A stretch of 64,000 nucleotides of DNA from NCBI GenBank assembly GCA_017940545.1, contig JAGAYI010000006.1, positions 1-64,000 of the forward strand, in the 5' to 3' direction. Position numbers and translations under genes: made by a program. The notes beneath the pieces were generated by a model, which searched no databases, was not told where the DNA came from, and saw only the letters and a list, made by a program, of their open reading frames with translations. Numbering within the stretch: the first letter of the stretch is position 1; every line of letters starts with the position of its first letter. Positions 48,796-58,863 of this stretch are shown in pieces. Source of the DNA: Prevotella sp. (GTDB taxonomy: Bacteria; Bacteroidota; Bacteroidia; Bacteroidales; Bacteroidaceae).

Positions 48796-51768
48796 ATGAG
48801 ACTAACCAAACTAATTGTGTCAGTAGTGCTGCTGGGTTGTGCCACAGCAACACAGGCTGCTGACGTGCAGCGTCAGGGGAACGCGGTGACCGTGCACCCC
48901 GACGGTGGGCAGGCCAAGGTGGTGCGCCTGCAAGTGATTAACGACAACATTATCCGTGTACAGGCTACGTCGAAGGACGCGCTGCCGCAGAAACCGCAGA
49001 GCCTGATGATTGTGCCGCAGGCGCAGAACGCGAAGTTCGAGGTGAGCGAGGATGCCGGCACCGTGACCGTGAAGGCTAAGAACGTGAAGGCCGTGGTGCA
49101 GAAGGCTACGGGAACCGTGGCTTTCTACGACGGCGAGGGCAAGCTGCTGACCCAGGAGGCCAAGGACGGCAAGAAGTTCTGGGACTTCACCGTGCCTGAA
49201 AGGGAGTACGGACTGAAGGGCGGACGGGCCATTACCGACGAGATGAAGCACGGACTGACGTGGCAGACGGTGTTCGACAGCCCGGAGGACGAGGCTTTCT
49301 ACGGCTTGGGACAGCACCAGTCGGAGGAGTTCAACATGAAGGGTAAGAACGAAGACCTGTTCCAGTATAACACCAAGGTGAGCATTCCCTTTGTGCTCTC
49401 AAACAAGAACTATGGCATTCTGTGGGACTCGTACTCGTACTGCCGCTTCGGCAAGCCCGACGAGTACCTGCAGCTGAACCGTGCCTTCAAGCTCTACGAC
49501 CGCCAGGGCCGTGAGGGCCACCTGACGGGTACCTACGTTGACAAGGACGGCAAACGGCTGGTGCGTAACGAGGACAGCATCTATTATGAATATGGCTACC
49601 CTGCCACGTCAGAGATTGCCGTGAAGACCGACAATGGCGGCATCAAGAACCTGCCGCAGGGCTTTAATCTTGACGGGGCCCGTGTGGTGTACGAAGGTTT
49701 CTTGGAGCCCGAGTGCTGCGGAAAGTGTGCCGGCAAGGCACAGGAGTATCAGTTTATTCTCTACTACTCCGGCTATGTCAAGGTCTATATGGACGGTCGC
49801 GAGGTGGTGCCCGAGCGCTGGCGTACGGCATGGAACCCCAACAGCTATAAGTTCACGGTGGCGCTGAAGAAGGGCCGCAAGGCACAGCTGCGCATTGAGT
49901 GGCAGCCCGACGGCGGTGAGGCCTACTGCGGTCTGCGTGTGGCACAGCCCCGCAGTGCCGAGGAGCGCGGCCAGCTCTCCATCTGGAGCGAGATGGCCCG
50001 CGACATGGACTACTACTTCATTGCAGGCCGTGACTTTGACCAGGTCATCAGCGGCTACCGTACCCTGACGGGCAAGGCCAGCCTTTACCCGAAGTGGGTG
50101 TTGGGCTACTGGCAGAGCCGCGAGCGCTACAAGAGCTCGAAGGAGATTGAGGAGACGCTCAGCGAGTTCCGCAGCCGTCACATTCCCGTTGACAACATTG
50201 TGCAGGACTGGAACTACTGGAAGCTCGACTCATGGGGCGACCATACGTTCGAGGCCTCACGCTATCCCAACCCGCAGGCCATGCTCGACTCCGTTCATGC
50301 CATGCACGGACGCTTCATGATCAGCGTGTGGCCGAAGTTCTACGACACGGTGAAGAACTATAAGGAACTGGACCAGAACGGCTGGATGTACCATCAGGCC
50401 GTGAAGGACGACATTCACGACTGGTTAGGCTTCCGCGGCTCGTTCTACGATGCCTACGATGCCGGTGCCCGCAAGATGTTCTGGCGACAGATGGACGAGA
50501 ACCTCTACACGAAGTATAACCACGGCATTGATGCCTGGTGGATGGATGCCTCGGAGCCCAACGTGCGTGACTGTACCCCCATGTGGTACCGCAAGGCACT
50601 CTCAGGCCCCACGGCGCTGGGCACGGCAACCGAATACTTCAATGCCTACTCTACGGTGAATGCCGATGCCATCTACAACGGTCAGCGCTCTGTCTTCAAG
50701 GGTAAGAAGGACGAACCGCGCGTGTTCCTGCTCACCCGTAGTGGCTTTGCCGGCGAGCAGCGTTTCTCTACGGCAACGTGGAGCGGCGACATAGGCACCC
50801 GTTGGGAAGACATGCGTGCCCAGATGACTGCTGGCCTGAACTACTCCATGTCGGGCATTCCCTTCTGGGGCATGGACCAGGGCGGCTTCTGCGTGGAAAA
50901 CCGCTACGTGGCAGCCCAGAAACTCTTCGACGAGAAAGGCATTGAGAACGAAGACCTGAAGGAGTGGCGCGAGCTGCAGACCCGCTGGAACCAGTTTGGT
51001 GCCTTCATCCCCCTGTTCCGCTCACACGGCCAGTGGCCCCTGCGCGAAATATGGAACATTGCGCCCGACGAGCACCCCGCCTACAAGTCGTTTGTCTATT
51101 ACGACCGTCTGCGCTACCGCCTCATGCCTTACCTCTACTCGCTGGCCGGCTGGGCCCACTTCAAGGACTACACGCTGATGCGTGCCCTGGTGATGGACTT
51201 CAACGGCGACAGCGAGGTGCTGAACATTGGCAACCAGTGGATGCTCGGTCCGGCACTGATGGCCTGTCCGGTGGGTTACTACAAGGCTCGCAACCGCAGC
51301 GTCTATTTCCCCGGGCAGTGCGGCTGGTACAACCTCTATACCGGTGAGTACATCAATGGCGGACAGCGCCTCGTGGTGGATGCTCCCTACGAGCAGATTC
51401 CCGTCTTTGTGCGTGAAGGTGCCATCATCCCCTTCGGCCCCGAGATGGAGTGGAGCGACGAGAAACCCGCAGAACTGATTAACCTCTACGTTTATGAAGG
51501 TCAGGACGGCGAGTTCCAGCTTTATGAGGACGAGGGAACGAACTACAACTACGAGAAGGGCAAGTATGCCACCATCGACATCCGTTATGACGATGCCACG
51601 AAGACCGTTACGTTCTCAAAGCGCAACGGACAGTTCCCGGGCATGCTGAAGCAGCGTCGCTTCAACGTGGTGCTCGTCGGCAAGGACTCTGCCCGCAAGC
51701 TGAACCTGGAGAACCCCGAGGGCAAGATGGTACAGTATAATGGTAAAGCAGTAAGTGTGAAACTATGA
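48796..51768 (+). CDS. GH31 alpha-xylosidase-type enzyme with PA14-like insert
   Basis: A 990-residue exported glycosidase. The signal region (VVLLGCATATQA) contains a possible lipobox (LLGC), so it may be a lipoprotein or be cleaved after TQA. Order: N-terminal beta-sandwich with the GH31 start, a PA14-like insert at ~285-385 (GFLEPECCGKCAGKAQEYQF..., YVKVYMDGREV), then a TIM barrel with nucleophile D584 in WWMDASEPN and acid/base D665 in WSGDIGTRW, and C-terminal beta domains. A PA14-carrying GH31 removes non-reducing alpha-xylose from xyloglucan oligosaccharides in B. ovatus. Its stop overlaps the next start by 4 bases. Confidence 0.92.
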   Translation: MRLTKLIVSVVLLGCATATQAADVQRQGNAVTVHPDGGQAKVVRLQVINDNIIRVQATSKDALPQKPQSLMIVPQAQNAKFEVSEDAGTVTVKAKNVKAVVQKATGTVAFYDGEGKLLTQEAKDGKKFWDFTVPEREYGLKGGRAITDEMKHGLTWQTVFDSPEDEAFYGLGQHQSEEFNMKGKNEDLFQYNTKVSIPFVLSNKNYGILWDSYSYCRFGKPDEYLQLNRAFKLYDRQGREGHLTGTYVDKDGKRLVRNEDSIYYEYGYPATSEIAVKTDNGGIKNLPQGFNLDGARVVYEGFLEPECCGKCAGKAQEYQFILYYSGYVKVYMDGREVVPERWRTAWNPNSYKFTVALKKGRKAQLRIEWQPDGGEAYCGLRVAQPRSAEERGQLSIWSEMARDMDYYFIAGRDFDQVISGYRTLTGKASLYPKWVLGYWQSRERYKSSKEIEETLSEFRSRHIPVDNIVQDWNYWKLDSWGDHTFEASRYPNPQAMLDSVHAMHGRFMISVWPKFYDTVKNYKELDQNGWMYHQAVKDDIHDWLGFRGSFYDAYDAGARKMFWRQMDENLYTKYNHGIDAWWMDASEPNVRDCTPMWYRKALSGPTALGTATEYFNAYSTVNADAIYNGQRSVFKGKKDEPRVFLLTRSGFAGEQRFSTATWSGDIGTRWEDMRAQMTAGLNYSMSGIPFWGMDQGGFCVENRYVAAQKLFDEKGIENEDLKEWRELQTRWNQFGAFIPLFRSHGQWPLREIWNIAPDEHPAYKSFVYYDRLRYRLMPYLYSLAGWAHFKDYTLMRALVMDFNGDSEVLNIGNQWMLGPALMACPVGYYKARNRSVYFPGQCGWYNLYTGEYINGGQRLVVDAPYEQIPVFVREGAIIPFGPEMEWSDEKPAELINLYVYEGQDGEFQLYEDEGTNYNYEKGKYATIDIRYDDATKTVTFSKRNGQFPGMLKQRRFNVVLVGKDSARKLNLENPEGKMVQYNGKAVSVKL

Positions 51769-54194
51769 AGAGAATGATTTGCCTTGTCTGCATACTCTGC
51801 GGACTGGCAACCACCATGCAGGCCCGTCAGCGTCGGAACTTCGACGCTGACTGGCTTTTTATATTAGCCGACTCGGCTCAGATGTCGAAACCCGAATATA
51901 ACGACCGGCACTGGCGACGACTGAACCTGCCGCACGACTGGGCCATAGAGGGTGACTTCTCGGCCGGCAACCCCAGCGGAGCGGGTGGCGGTGCGCTGCC
52001 CGGAGGGGTGGGGTGGTACCGCAAGCACTTCCGCATTCGCGAGGTGGCGCGTTATTTCCTGGAGTTCGACGGCATCTACATGAACTCTACCGTCTATATC
52101 AACGGCGAGAAGTTGGGCTCACGGCCCTACGGCTACAGCTCGTTCGAATTCGAAATCACCCGTTTCCTGCGTACCGGCGACAATGTTATAGCCGTGCGTG
52201 TGGATAACAGCGACCAGCCCAACTCGCGCTGGTACTCCGGCTGCGGCATCTATCGCCACGTCTGGTTCACCGAGACCAGTGCCGTCCACGTCAGCCATTG
52301 GGGCGTACACGTGGAGACCACCGCCAAGGGTAAAGCCAAGGTGACCGTCGATGTGAATGGCAGGGGACAGGTGCAGAACACGCTCTACGACAAGAACGGG
52401 GCGGCCATCGACGTTGCTACCGGCAGGAAATCGACCCTGAAGGTTCCCGGTAGCCAGCTGCGTCTGTGGTCGCCGCAGAACCCCTATACTTATAAGATAC
52501 GTACGCGCGTGTTGGTCGATGGCAAGGTGGTCGATGAGGTGTGGACTACTACAGCCTTCCGCGACTTCCGCTTCGATGCCAAGACGGGTTTCTGGCTCAA
52601 CGGCAAGAACATGAAAATTAACGGTGTCTGCGAGCACCATGACTTAGGCTGCCTGGGTGCTGCGCTCAACGACGATGCCCTGCACCGCAAACTGGTGAAG
52701 CTGAAGCAGATGGGCTGCAACGCCATCCGCACCAGCCATAACCCGCCGGCCCCCGAACTGCTGAACATGTGTGACACCATGGGATTCATTGTCATGGACG
52801 AGAGCTTCGACATGTGGCGTCGCCGCAAGACGCAGAATGACTATGCCCGCTTCTTCGACGAGTGGCACGAGCGTGACCTGCGTGACCTGGTGCTGCGCGA
52901 CCGTAACCACCCCTGCATCCTCATGTGGTCAATAGGCAACGAGGTGCTGGAGCAATGGTCGAGCGCCGATGCCGACACGCTCACCCTTGAGCAGGCAAAC
53001 CTCATACTGAATGCCGGTCACGATGCTTCGACACTGGCACGCGACGGCGAGACGAGTGTCAACACCATGCTGTGCGAGCACCTGGCCGACATCGTGCGCC
53101 GCTACGACACGACGCGCCCTGTCACCGCCGGCTGCAACGAGCCGTCGCCCGACAACCACCTGTTTAAGGGCAGCGGTCTCGATATTGTAGGCTTCAACTA
53201 CCACCATGAGTGGATCAAGGACGTGCCCAAGAACTTCCCCGACAGGCCGTTCATCATGACCGAGAGTGTCAGCGCCCTGCAGACCACGGGTAACTACATC
53301 ATGCCCAGCGACCAGATTATCAAAGCCCCCAAGGAGTGGTGGCTGCCCTACACCGACCCCTCGTTCATGTGCTCGGCCTACGACAACATGCACGCCTCGT
53401 GGAGCACTACCCACGAGCAGAACTGGGACGTGGTGAAGAATACCCCCTATTGTGGCGGACAGTTCATTTGGACAGGCTTCGACTACATTGGCGAACCCAC
53501 ACCCTACGGCTTCCCGGCACGCTCCAGCTACTTCGGCATCATCGACCTGAGCGGCCAGCCGAAAGATGTGTATTACATGTACCAGAGCGAGTGGACCGAC
53601 AAGCCCGTGCTGCACCTGTTTCCTCACTGGAACTGGTTGGAGGGGCAGGACATTGACCTGTGGTGCTACTACAACCATGCCGACGAGGTGGAACTGTTTG
53701 TCAACGGCCGCTCACAGGGCGTACGCCGAAAGTCTTCCGGCTTTGTCCCCGCCAGTGCCGTTACGCCCTACCACGTCAGTTGGCGAGTGAAGTATGAACC
53801 TGGCGAAGTGAAGGTCGTCGCCCGCAAAGGTGGTAACGTGGTGGGCTTGAAGACCCTCCGCACGGCCGGACAGCCCGACCATCTGCGGCTGACCATCGAC
53901 TACAGCGGCTATCAGCAGAACAGAAAGAGTACGTCGCCCAGCCACCTGACGTTTGTGAAGGTGGAAGTGGTTGACCGCGACGGCAATCTCTGTCCGTGGG
54001 CCGAGAACCAGGTGTTCTTTGAGTCGGTCGGTGCCCGCATCGTCGGCGTCGATAACGGCAGTCAGTTCTCTATGGAGCGTTTCAAAGACACGAAGCGCAA
54101 GGCCTTCTTCGGCCGCTGTATGGTGGTGCTCGACGGTCGTGGCACGCTGACGGCCAAGTCGATTGGTCTGAAGACAACGACGATAGAACTGTGA
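51765..54194 (+). CDS. GH2 family glycosidase, likely beta-galactosidase
   Basis: An 809-residue exported enzyme (signal ending TTMQARQ, ~23). It has an N-terminal sugar-binding domain (PHDWAIEGDFS ... GVGWYRKHF, where the DW motif is typical of GH2), an immunoglobulin-like domain, a TIM barrel with acid/base Glu in WSIGNEVLEQW (~393) and nucleophile Glu in IMTESVSAL (~500), and a C-terminal beta domain. In the xyloglucan context it would remove beta-galactose that caps xylose side chains. Position in the operon: start overlaps GH31 by 4 bases (ATGA), followed by GH3 after 24 bases. Substrate is inferred from context. Confidence 0.92.
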   Translation: MKRMICLVCILCGLATTMQARQRRNFDADWLFILADSAQMSKPEYNDRHWRRLNLPHDWAIEGDFSAGNPSGAGGGALPGGVGWYRKHFRIREVARYFLEFDGIYMNSTVYINGEKLGSRPYGYSSFEFEITRFLRTGDNVIAVRVDNSDQPNSRWYSGCGIYRHVWFTETSAVHVSHWGVHVETTAKGKAKVTVDVNGRGQVQNTLYDKNGAAIDVATGRKSTLKVPGSQLRLWSPQNPYTYKIRTRVLVDGKVVDEVWTTTAFRDFRFDAKTGFWLNGKNMKINGVCEHHDLGCLGAALNDDALHRKLVKLKQMGCNAIRTSHNPPAPELLNMCDTMGFIVMDESFDMWRRRKTQNDYARFFDEWHERDLRDLVLRDRNHPCILMWSIGNEVLEQWSSADADTLTLEQANLILNAGHDASTLARDGETSVNTMLCEHLADIVRRYDTTRPVTAGCNEPSPDNHLFKGSGLDIVGFNYHHEWIKDVPKNFPDRPFIMTESVSALQTTGNYIMPSDQIIKAPKEWWLPYTDPSFMCSAYDNMHASWSTTHEQNWDVVKNTPYCGGQFIWTGFDYIGEPTPYGFPARSSYFGIIDLSGQPKDVYYMYQSEWTDKPVLHLFPHWNWLEGQDIDLWCYYNHADEVELFVNGRSQGVRRKSSGFVPASAVTPYHVSWRVKYEPGEVKVVARKGGNVVGLKTLRTAGQPDHLRLTIDYSGYQQNRKSTSPSHLTFVKVEVVDRDGNLCPWAENQVFFESVGARIVGVDNGSQFSMERFKDTKRKAFFGRCMVVLDGRGTLTAKSIGLKTTTIEL

Positions 54195-54218
54195 AACTAA
54201 AATTAAAAAATTAAAATA

Positions 54219-56423
54219 ATGAAACGAACCCTCCTTTCCATTTGTTTGGTGTGCTGCGGTTTCACCGCTGCCACATCGCAGGTCTATAAAGACCCCAAGG
54301 CTCCCATTGAGGAACGCGTCAAGGATGCCCTCAGTCGTATGACAACGCACGAAAAGGTGCAACTGTTGCATGCGCAGTCAAAGTTTACCAGTGCCGGCGT
54401 GCCCCGCTTAGGCATTCGCCAGCTGAACATGGATGACGGCCCCCACGGGGTGCGTGCCGAACTGGAGTGGAACACGTGGATGCCTGCCAAGTGGACCAAC
54501 GACTCCGTCGTGGCCTTCCCGTCGCTCACCTGTTTGGCCGCTACGTGGAACCCTGAGCTGGCACGGCTCTACGGCCATGCCGTCAGCGAAGAGTTTGCCT
54601 TCCGTGCTAAGGACATCATGCTCGGCCCGGGCTGTACCATTGCCCGTACACCCCTCTGTGGCCGTAACTTCGAATATACCGGCGAAGACCCCTACTTGGC
54701 CGGCGAGATAGTGACACCCTACATACAGGGTGCCCAGGCTAATGGCGTGGCCTGCTGCCTGAAACATTTTTTCCTGAACAACCAGGAGATAGACCGCTTC
54801 ACGGTCAATGTGAACGTCAGCCGCCGTGCCATCGAGGAAATTTATCTGCCTGCCTTCAAGAAGGCCGTCACCAAGGGTGGTCTCTGGACCATCATGGGCT
54901 CCTATAATCTTTGGAACAACATTCACTGCTGCCAGAACGACTCCCTGCTGAACGGCATACTGAAGCGAGGCTGGGGGTTTGACGGTGCTGTCATTTCCGA
55001 CTGGAGCGGCGTGACCGACACGTGGCAGGCTGCCACCGGTGGCATGGACATTGAGATGGGGTCCTTTACAGATGGTTTCACCAAGGAGAGCGAGTTCGGC
55101 TATAACGACTACTTCCTGGCCGACAAGTTTGAGGCGCTCATCAACGAAGGAAAGATTCCCATGTCAGTGCTCGACGACAAGGCTACCCGCGTGTTGCGTA
55201 CCATCTTCCGTACGTCGATGAATGCCGATAAGGTGGTGGGCTCACAGTGCTCCGAGGAACACTACGATGCCTGTCAGGCCATCGGCGAAGAAGGTATCGT
55301 GCTGCTGAAGAACGACCGCAGCCTGTTGCCTCTCGACGCAACGAAGTACGCCCGCATCCTCGTGGTCGGCGAGAATGCCACACGCTCACTGACTGAGGGC
55401 GGCGGCTCCAGCGAGTTGAAGACACTCTTCGACATTGCGCCCCTCGACGGGTTGCGTGCCCTCTACGGCGACAAGATAACGTATGCCCAGGGCTATTACA
55501 GCGGCCGTGCGCTCTACGGTTTTCAGGAGCCACTCGATGCCGCCCGCCAGGACTCCTTGCGCCAGGATGCACTCGACAATGCCCGCACGGCCGACCTGAT
55601 TATCTATGTGGGCGGACTGAACAAGAATGCCAAGCAGGACTGTGAGTCAAACGACCGCGAGAGCTATGACCTGTCGTTCGGTCAGAACGAGCTGATCAGC
55701 CAGTTGGCCAAGATACAGCCCAACATCGTTGTTGTCACCTTCGGCGGCAATGCCTATGCCACCCCGTGGCTCAGCAAGGTGCCCGCCCTCGTGCATTGCT
55801 GGTATCTGGGCTCTATGGCCGGAACGGCACTGGCCAATGTGTTGTCGGGCAAGGTGAACCCCAGCGGCAAGCTGCCCGTAACGTTCGCCGTGCGTCAGCA
55901 GGACTACCCCTGCTTCCAGTATGGCGAGAAGGCCTATCCTGGTGTCAACGGTCAGGTGTTCTACGATGAAGGCATCTATGTAGGCTACCGTTGGTTCAAC
56001 AGTTTGATGAATACCAAGAAGATCAAACCCCAGTTCCCCTTCGGCCACGGCCTGTCATACACCACGTTCAAGTACGGAAAGCCAGTGTTGAGCGGCAACC
56101 GCATGAGCAGCCAGCAGGGAGGCATCAGCGTCACACTGCCCGTCACCAATACTGGCAGCGTCAAGGGTAAGGAAATCGTACAACTGTACATCGGCGACGA
56201 CAAGTGCTCGGTTGACCGCCCGGCCAAGGAACTCAAGGGCTTCAGCAAGGTGGAACTGCTGCCCGGCGAGACCAAGAGCGTTACCTTCCAGATTACTGCT
56301 GACGACCTGAGCTTCTTCGACGAGGCAGCCGCCCAATGGCGCGTAGAGCCCGGAAAGTTTACCGCCTACTTCTGCGCCAGCGAGGCCGACATACGCCAGA
56401 AAGCATCTTTCACCTACGAATAA
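54219..56423 (+). CDS. GH3 family beta-glucosidase
   Basis: A 734-residue exported enzyme (signal to about residue 21, ATSQ). It contains the two GH3 domains and a C-terminal fibronectin-III-like domain. The nucleophile Asp is in GAVISDWSGV (D261); substrate-binding KHFFLNNQEIDRF (~184) is a GH3 hallmark; the FnIII end starts after FPFGHGLSYTTF (~615). It would release glucose from the backbone of oligosaccharides after xylose removal. Third gene of the exo-enzyme operon, 15 bases before the second GH31. Confidence 0.93.
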   Translation: MKRTLLSICLVCCGFTAATSQVYKDPKAPIEERVKDALSRMTTHEKVQLLHAQSKFTSAGVPRLGIRQLNMDDGPHGVRAELEWNTWMPAKWTNDSVVAFPSLTCLAATWNPELARLYGHAVSEEFAFRAKDIMLGPGCTIARTPLCGRNFEYTGEDPYLAGEIVTPYIQGAQANGVACCLKHFFLNNQEIDRFTVNVNVSRRAIEEIYLPAFKKAVTKGGLWTIMGSYNLWNNIHCCQNDSLLNGILKRGWGFDGAVISDWSGVTDTWQAATGGMDIEMGSFTDGFTKESEFGYNDYFLADKFEALINEGKIPMSVLDDKATRVLRTIFRTSMNADKVVGSQCSEEHYDACQAIGEEGIVLLKNDRSLLPLDATKYARILVVGENATRSLTEGGGSSELKTLFDIAPLDGLRALYGDKITYAQGYYSGRALYGFQEPLDAARQDSLRQDALDNARTADLIIYVGGLNKNAKQDCESNDRESYDLSFGQNELISQLAKIQPNIVVVTFGGNAYATPWLSKVPALVHCWYLGSMAGTALANVLSGKVNPSGKLPVTFAVRQQDYPCFQYGEKAYPGVNGQVFYDEGIYVGYRWFNSLMNTKKIKPQFPFGHGLSYTTFKYGKPVLSGNRMSSQQGGISVTLPVTNTGSVKGKEIVQLYIGDDKCSVDRPAKELKGFSKVELLPGETKSVTFQITADDLSFFDEAAAQWRVEPGKFTAYFCASEADIRQKASFTYE

Positions 56424-56438
56424 GCAACTAACAAAACA

Positions 56439-58769
56439 ATGAAAAAAGTTCTTTTCACCCTCTGTTCTGTATGTTGTGGCTTTGCCGCAACCCATGCACA
56501 AATTCAGACCAATGCCGGCGTACAGTACCTGCAATGCATGCAGAAAGACGTATCGACCGACTTCTCTGACCTTTCGAACACTTACTTCCTGGCAGACTCC
56601 TTGGCCACGTTCGACGCAGCCAAGGCTGAAGGACTGCTGAACTGGAAACGTTACCGCCTGTCGCCCCGTCAGGCCTTTAACCTCAACGGCTACTGGCCTG
56701 TGCGCATGCAGATGCTCGACTTCCCCGATGCGGCCTACGACAATGACCCGAACCTCTCGCTGAAGATAGAGTTCATCAGCCCGCGTTGCGTCCGCATCCG
56801 TCTGCTCACTACGCCCATTGTACCTCGTGACAATGAGCAGGCTGACCCCATGCTGTGCGACCAGTTTAAGCACCGCGGCAAGGCAACGCCCTGGCGTTCG
56901 GTGAGCAACGACTTGGTCGTTGCATACAAGACCGACTACGGCACTCTGGAACTGCAGCGACACCCCTTCCGCCTGGTGCTGAAGGATAAGAACGGCCGCA
57001 TACTGACCCAGACGCGCCACATCATTGATAACGACTCGTCGCAGGTCAAGCTGCTGCCTTTCTCGTTCATCAAGCGTGGCTCCGACAACAGCCGCTCTGT
57101 CAATCCCGTCTTTACGCTGGCTCCCGGCGAGCGTATCTACGGCTGTGGTGAGTCGTTCACCTCTCTGAACAAGGTAGGGCAGAAGGTGCACCTTAGCGTT
57201 ACCGACCCGCAAGGCCCTGAGACCGACGGCCAGTACAAGCCCGTGCCGTTCTATTTCTCTAACCGTGGCTACGGCATCTTCATGCATACCTCGGCTCCCG
57301 TCACGGCAGACTTTGGCCAGAGCTATATCGGTGCACAGCGTCTTTTCATGGCCGACGAGCAGATTGACCTGTTTGTCTTCTTCGGTGAACCGAAGGATAT
57401 TCTCGACGAATACACCAACATCACGGGCAAGAGCCCCATGCTGCCGCTGTGGTCGTTCGGTACGTGGATGAGTCGCATCACCTATTTCTCGCAAGAGGAA
57501 GGTCTCGACATTGCCCGTCAGTTGCGCAAGCACAAGATTCCTTCTGACGTCATCCACTTCGACACGGGTTGGTTCGGCGTTGACTGGCAGTGTGACTACC
57601 AGTTTGCCAAGGAACGTTTCTCCGACCCCGTGGGCATGCTCAAGCAGCTGAAGGACCAGGGCTTCCACACCTGTCTGTGGCAGTTGCCTTACTTCACACC
57701 GAAAAACCGCTTCTTCCCCGAAATTGTCGAGCAGAACCTCCATGTGCGGAATGCCGATGGCGGCATGCCTTATGAGGATGCCGTGCTCGACTTTACCAAT
57801 CCCGCAACCGTAAAATGGTATCAGGGAAAGATTCTCGGACTGCTGAAACAGGGCGTCTCTACCATCAAGTGCGACTTCGGCGAGGCGGCTCCCTATAACG
57901 GTTTCTATCACAACGGACGCGGCGGACTCTACGAGCACAATCTCTACCCCCTGCGCTACAACAAGGCACTTTGGGAGGCTGTGAATCAGCAATATCCTGG
58001 CGAGGGCATCATCTGGGCCCGCTCAGCCTGGGCAGGCTCCCAGCGTTACGCCCTCCACTGGGGCGGCGATGCTGCCACCACCAATACCGGCATGTTAGGC
58101 GACCTGCGCGGCGGACTCAGCTTCGGACTCTCCGGCTTCTCCTTCTGGAGCCACGACATGGGCGGTTTTGTCACCGCTTCACCCGAGGATATCTACCGCC
58201 GCTGGCTGCCCTTCGGCTTCCTCAGCAGTCATACCCGTGCCCACGGTGCACCTCCTACGGAGCCGTGGCTCATCAGCGAGTCGTTCACCAAGGCGTTCCG
58301 TCAGGCTGCCGAGATGAAGTATAAGCTCATGCCTTACGTCTATGCACAGGCTAAGGACTGCACGCTGCGTGGTCTGCCCATGGTGCGTGCCCTCTTCGTG
58401 GAGTTCCCCGAGGACCCCGGTGCATGGCTCATTGAGGACGAGTACCTGTTTGGCTCACAGATGCTTGTGGCACCGCTCATGGAGAGTGGCACGGGGCGCA
58501 CCGTCTATCTGCCCTCTGGTTCCAAGTGGATTGACTACCAGACGGGTAAGGTCTATCAGAGTGGTTGGCAGACCATTGAGGCCGGACCGATTCCCGCCAT
58601 TATCCTCGTGCGTGATGGCTCGGTCATTCCCCATGCCCCATTGGCCCAGCGCACCGACCAGATCAAGTGGAACCAGTTGGAGCTGAAGACATACAAGGCG
58701 GATGCCCAGAAATGTACTGGTCTGCTCTTCCGTCCCGGTGACACGCAGCTGACCGTCATTGAGCGATAG
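56439..58769 (+). CDS. GH31 alpha-xylosidase (YicI-like)
   Basis: A 776-residue exported enzyme (signal ending ATHAQ, ~21). It lacks a PA14 insert and is closer to E. coli YicI: nucleophile D479 in TIKCDFGEAAPYNG, where the CDFGE pattern matches the KTDFGE of alpha-xylosidases, and acid/base D544 in HWGGDAATTNTG. Earlier motifs are GCGESFTSLN (~230) and WTSRITYFSQEE-like sequence (WMSRITYFS, ~343). Two different GH31 types in one operon suggest that they act on different xylose positions or chain lengths. Last gene of the operon; a hairpin follows. Confidence 0.93.
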   Translation: MKKVLFTLCSVCCGFAATHAQIQTNAGVQYLQCMQKDVSTDFSDLSNTYFLADSLATFDAAKAEGLLNWKRYRLSPRQAFNLNGYWPVRMQMLDFPDAAYDNDPNLSLKIEFISPRCVRIRLLTTPIVPRDNEQADPMLCDQFKHRGKATPWRSVSNDLVVAYKTDYGTLELQRHPFRLVLKDKNGRILTQTRHIIDNDSSQVKLLPFSFIKRGSDNSRSVNPVFTLAPGERIYGCGESFTSLNKVGQKVHLSVTDPQGPETDGQYKPVPFYFSNRGYGIFMHTSAPVTADFGQSYIGAQRLFMADEQIDLFVFFGEPKDILDEYTNITGKSPMLPLWSFGTWMSRITYFSQEEGLDIARQLRKHKIPSDVIHFDTGWFGVDWQCDYQFAKERFSDPVGMLKQLKDQGFHTCLWQLPYFTPKNRFFPEIVEQNLHVRNADGGMPYEDAVLDFTNPATVKWYQGKILGLLKQGVSTIKCDFGEAAPYNGFYHNGRGGLYEHNLYPLRYNKALWEAVNQQYPGEGIIWARSAWAGSQRYALHWGGDAATTNTGMLGDLRGGLSFGLSGFSFWSHDMGGFVTASPEDIYRRWLPFGFLSSHTRAHGAPPTEPWLISESFTKAFRQAAEMKYKLMPYVYAQAKDCTLRGLPMVRALFVEFPEDPGAWLIEDEYLFGSQMLVAPLMESGTGRTVYLPSGSKWIDYQTGKVYQSGWQTIEAGPIPAIILVRDGSVIPHAPLAQRTDQIKWNQLELKTYKADAQKCTGLLFRPGDTQLTVIER

Positions 58770-58792
58770 CTTTTATGAGTAATAACAATACT

Positions 58793-58840
58793 GACCCCAC
58801 TCTTGCCCCTCCCTTCAAGGGGAAAGGCAGGGGTGGGGTC
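58793..58840 (+). terminator. Long GC-rich hairpin after the exo-enzyme operon
   Basis: GACCCCAC (58793-58800) pairs with GTGGGGTC (58833-58840); inside, GCCCCT and AGGGG form a second stem and CCCTTCAAGGG a third. No T-tract follows, so it may be a dispersed palindromic repeat that also stops transcription. Confidence 0.55.
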
Positions 58841-58863
58841 TGAAACTTTAGTTATTTAGAAGG

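Noticed and set aside
56055..57992. Minus-strand frame of 645 codons opposite GH3/GH31
   Set aside because: Both plus-strand genes have complete catalytic motifs and normal lengths; the antisense product matches nothing and begins and ends inside them.
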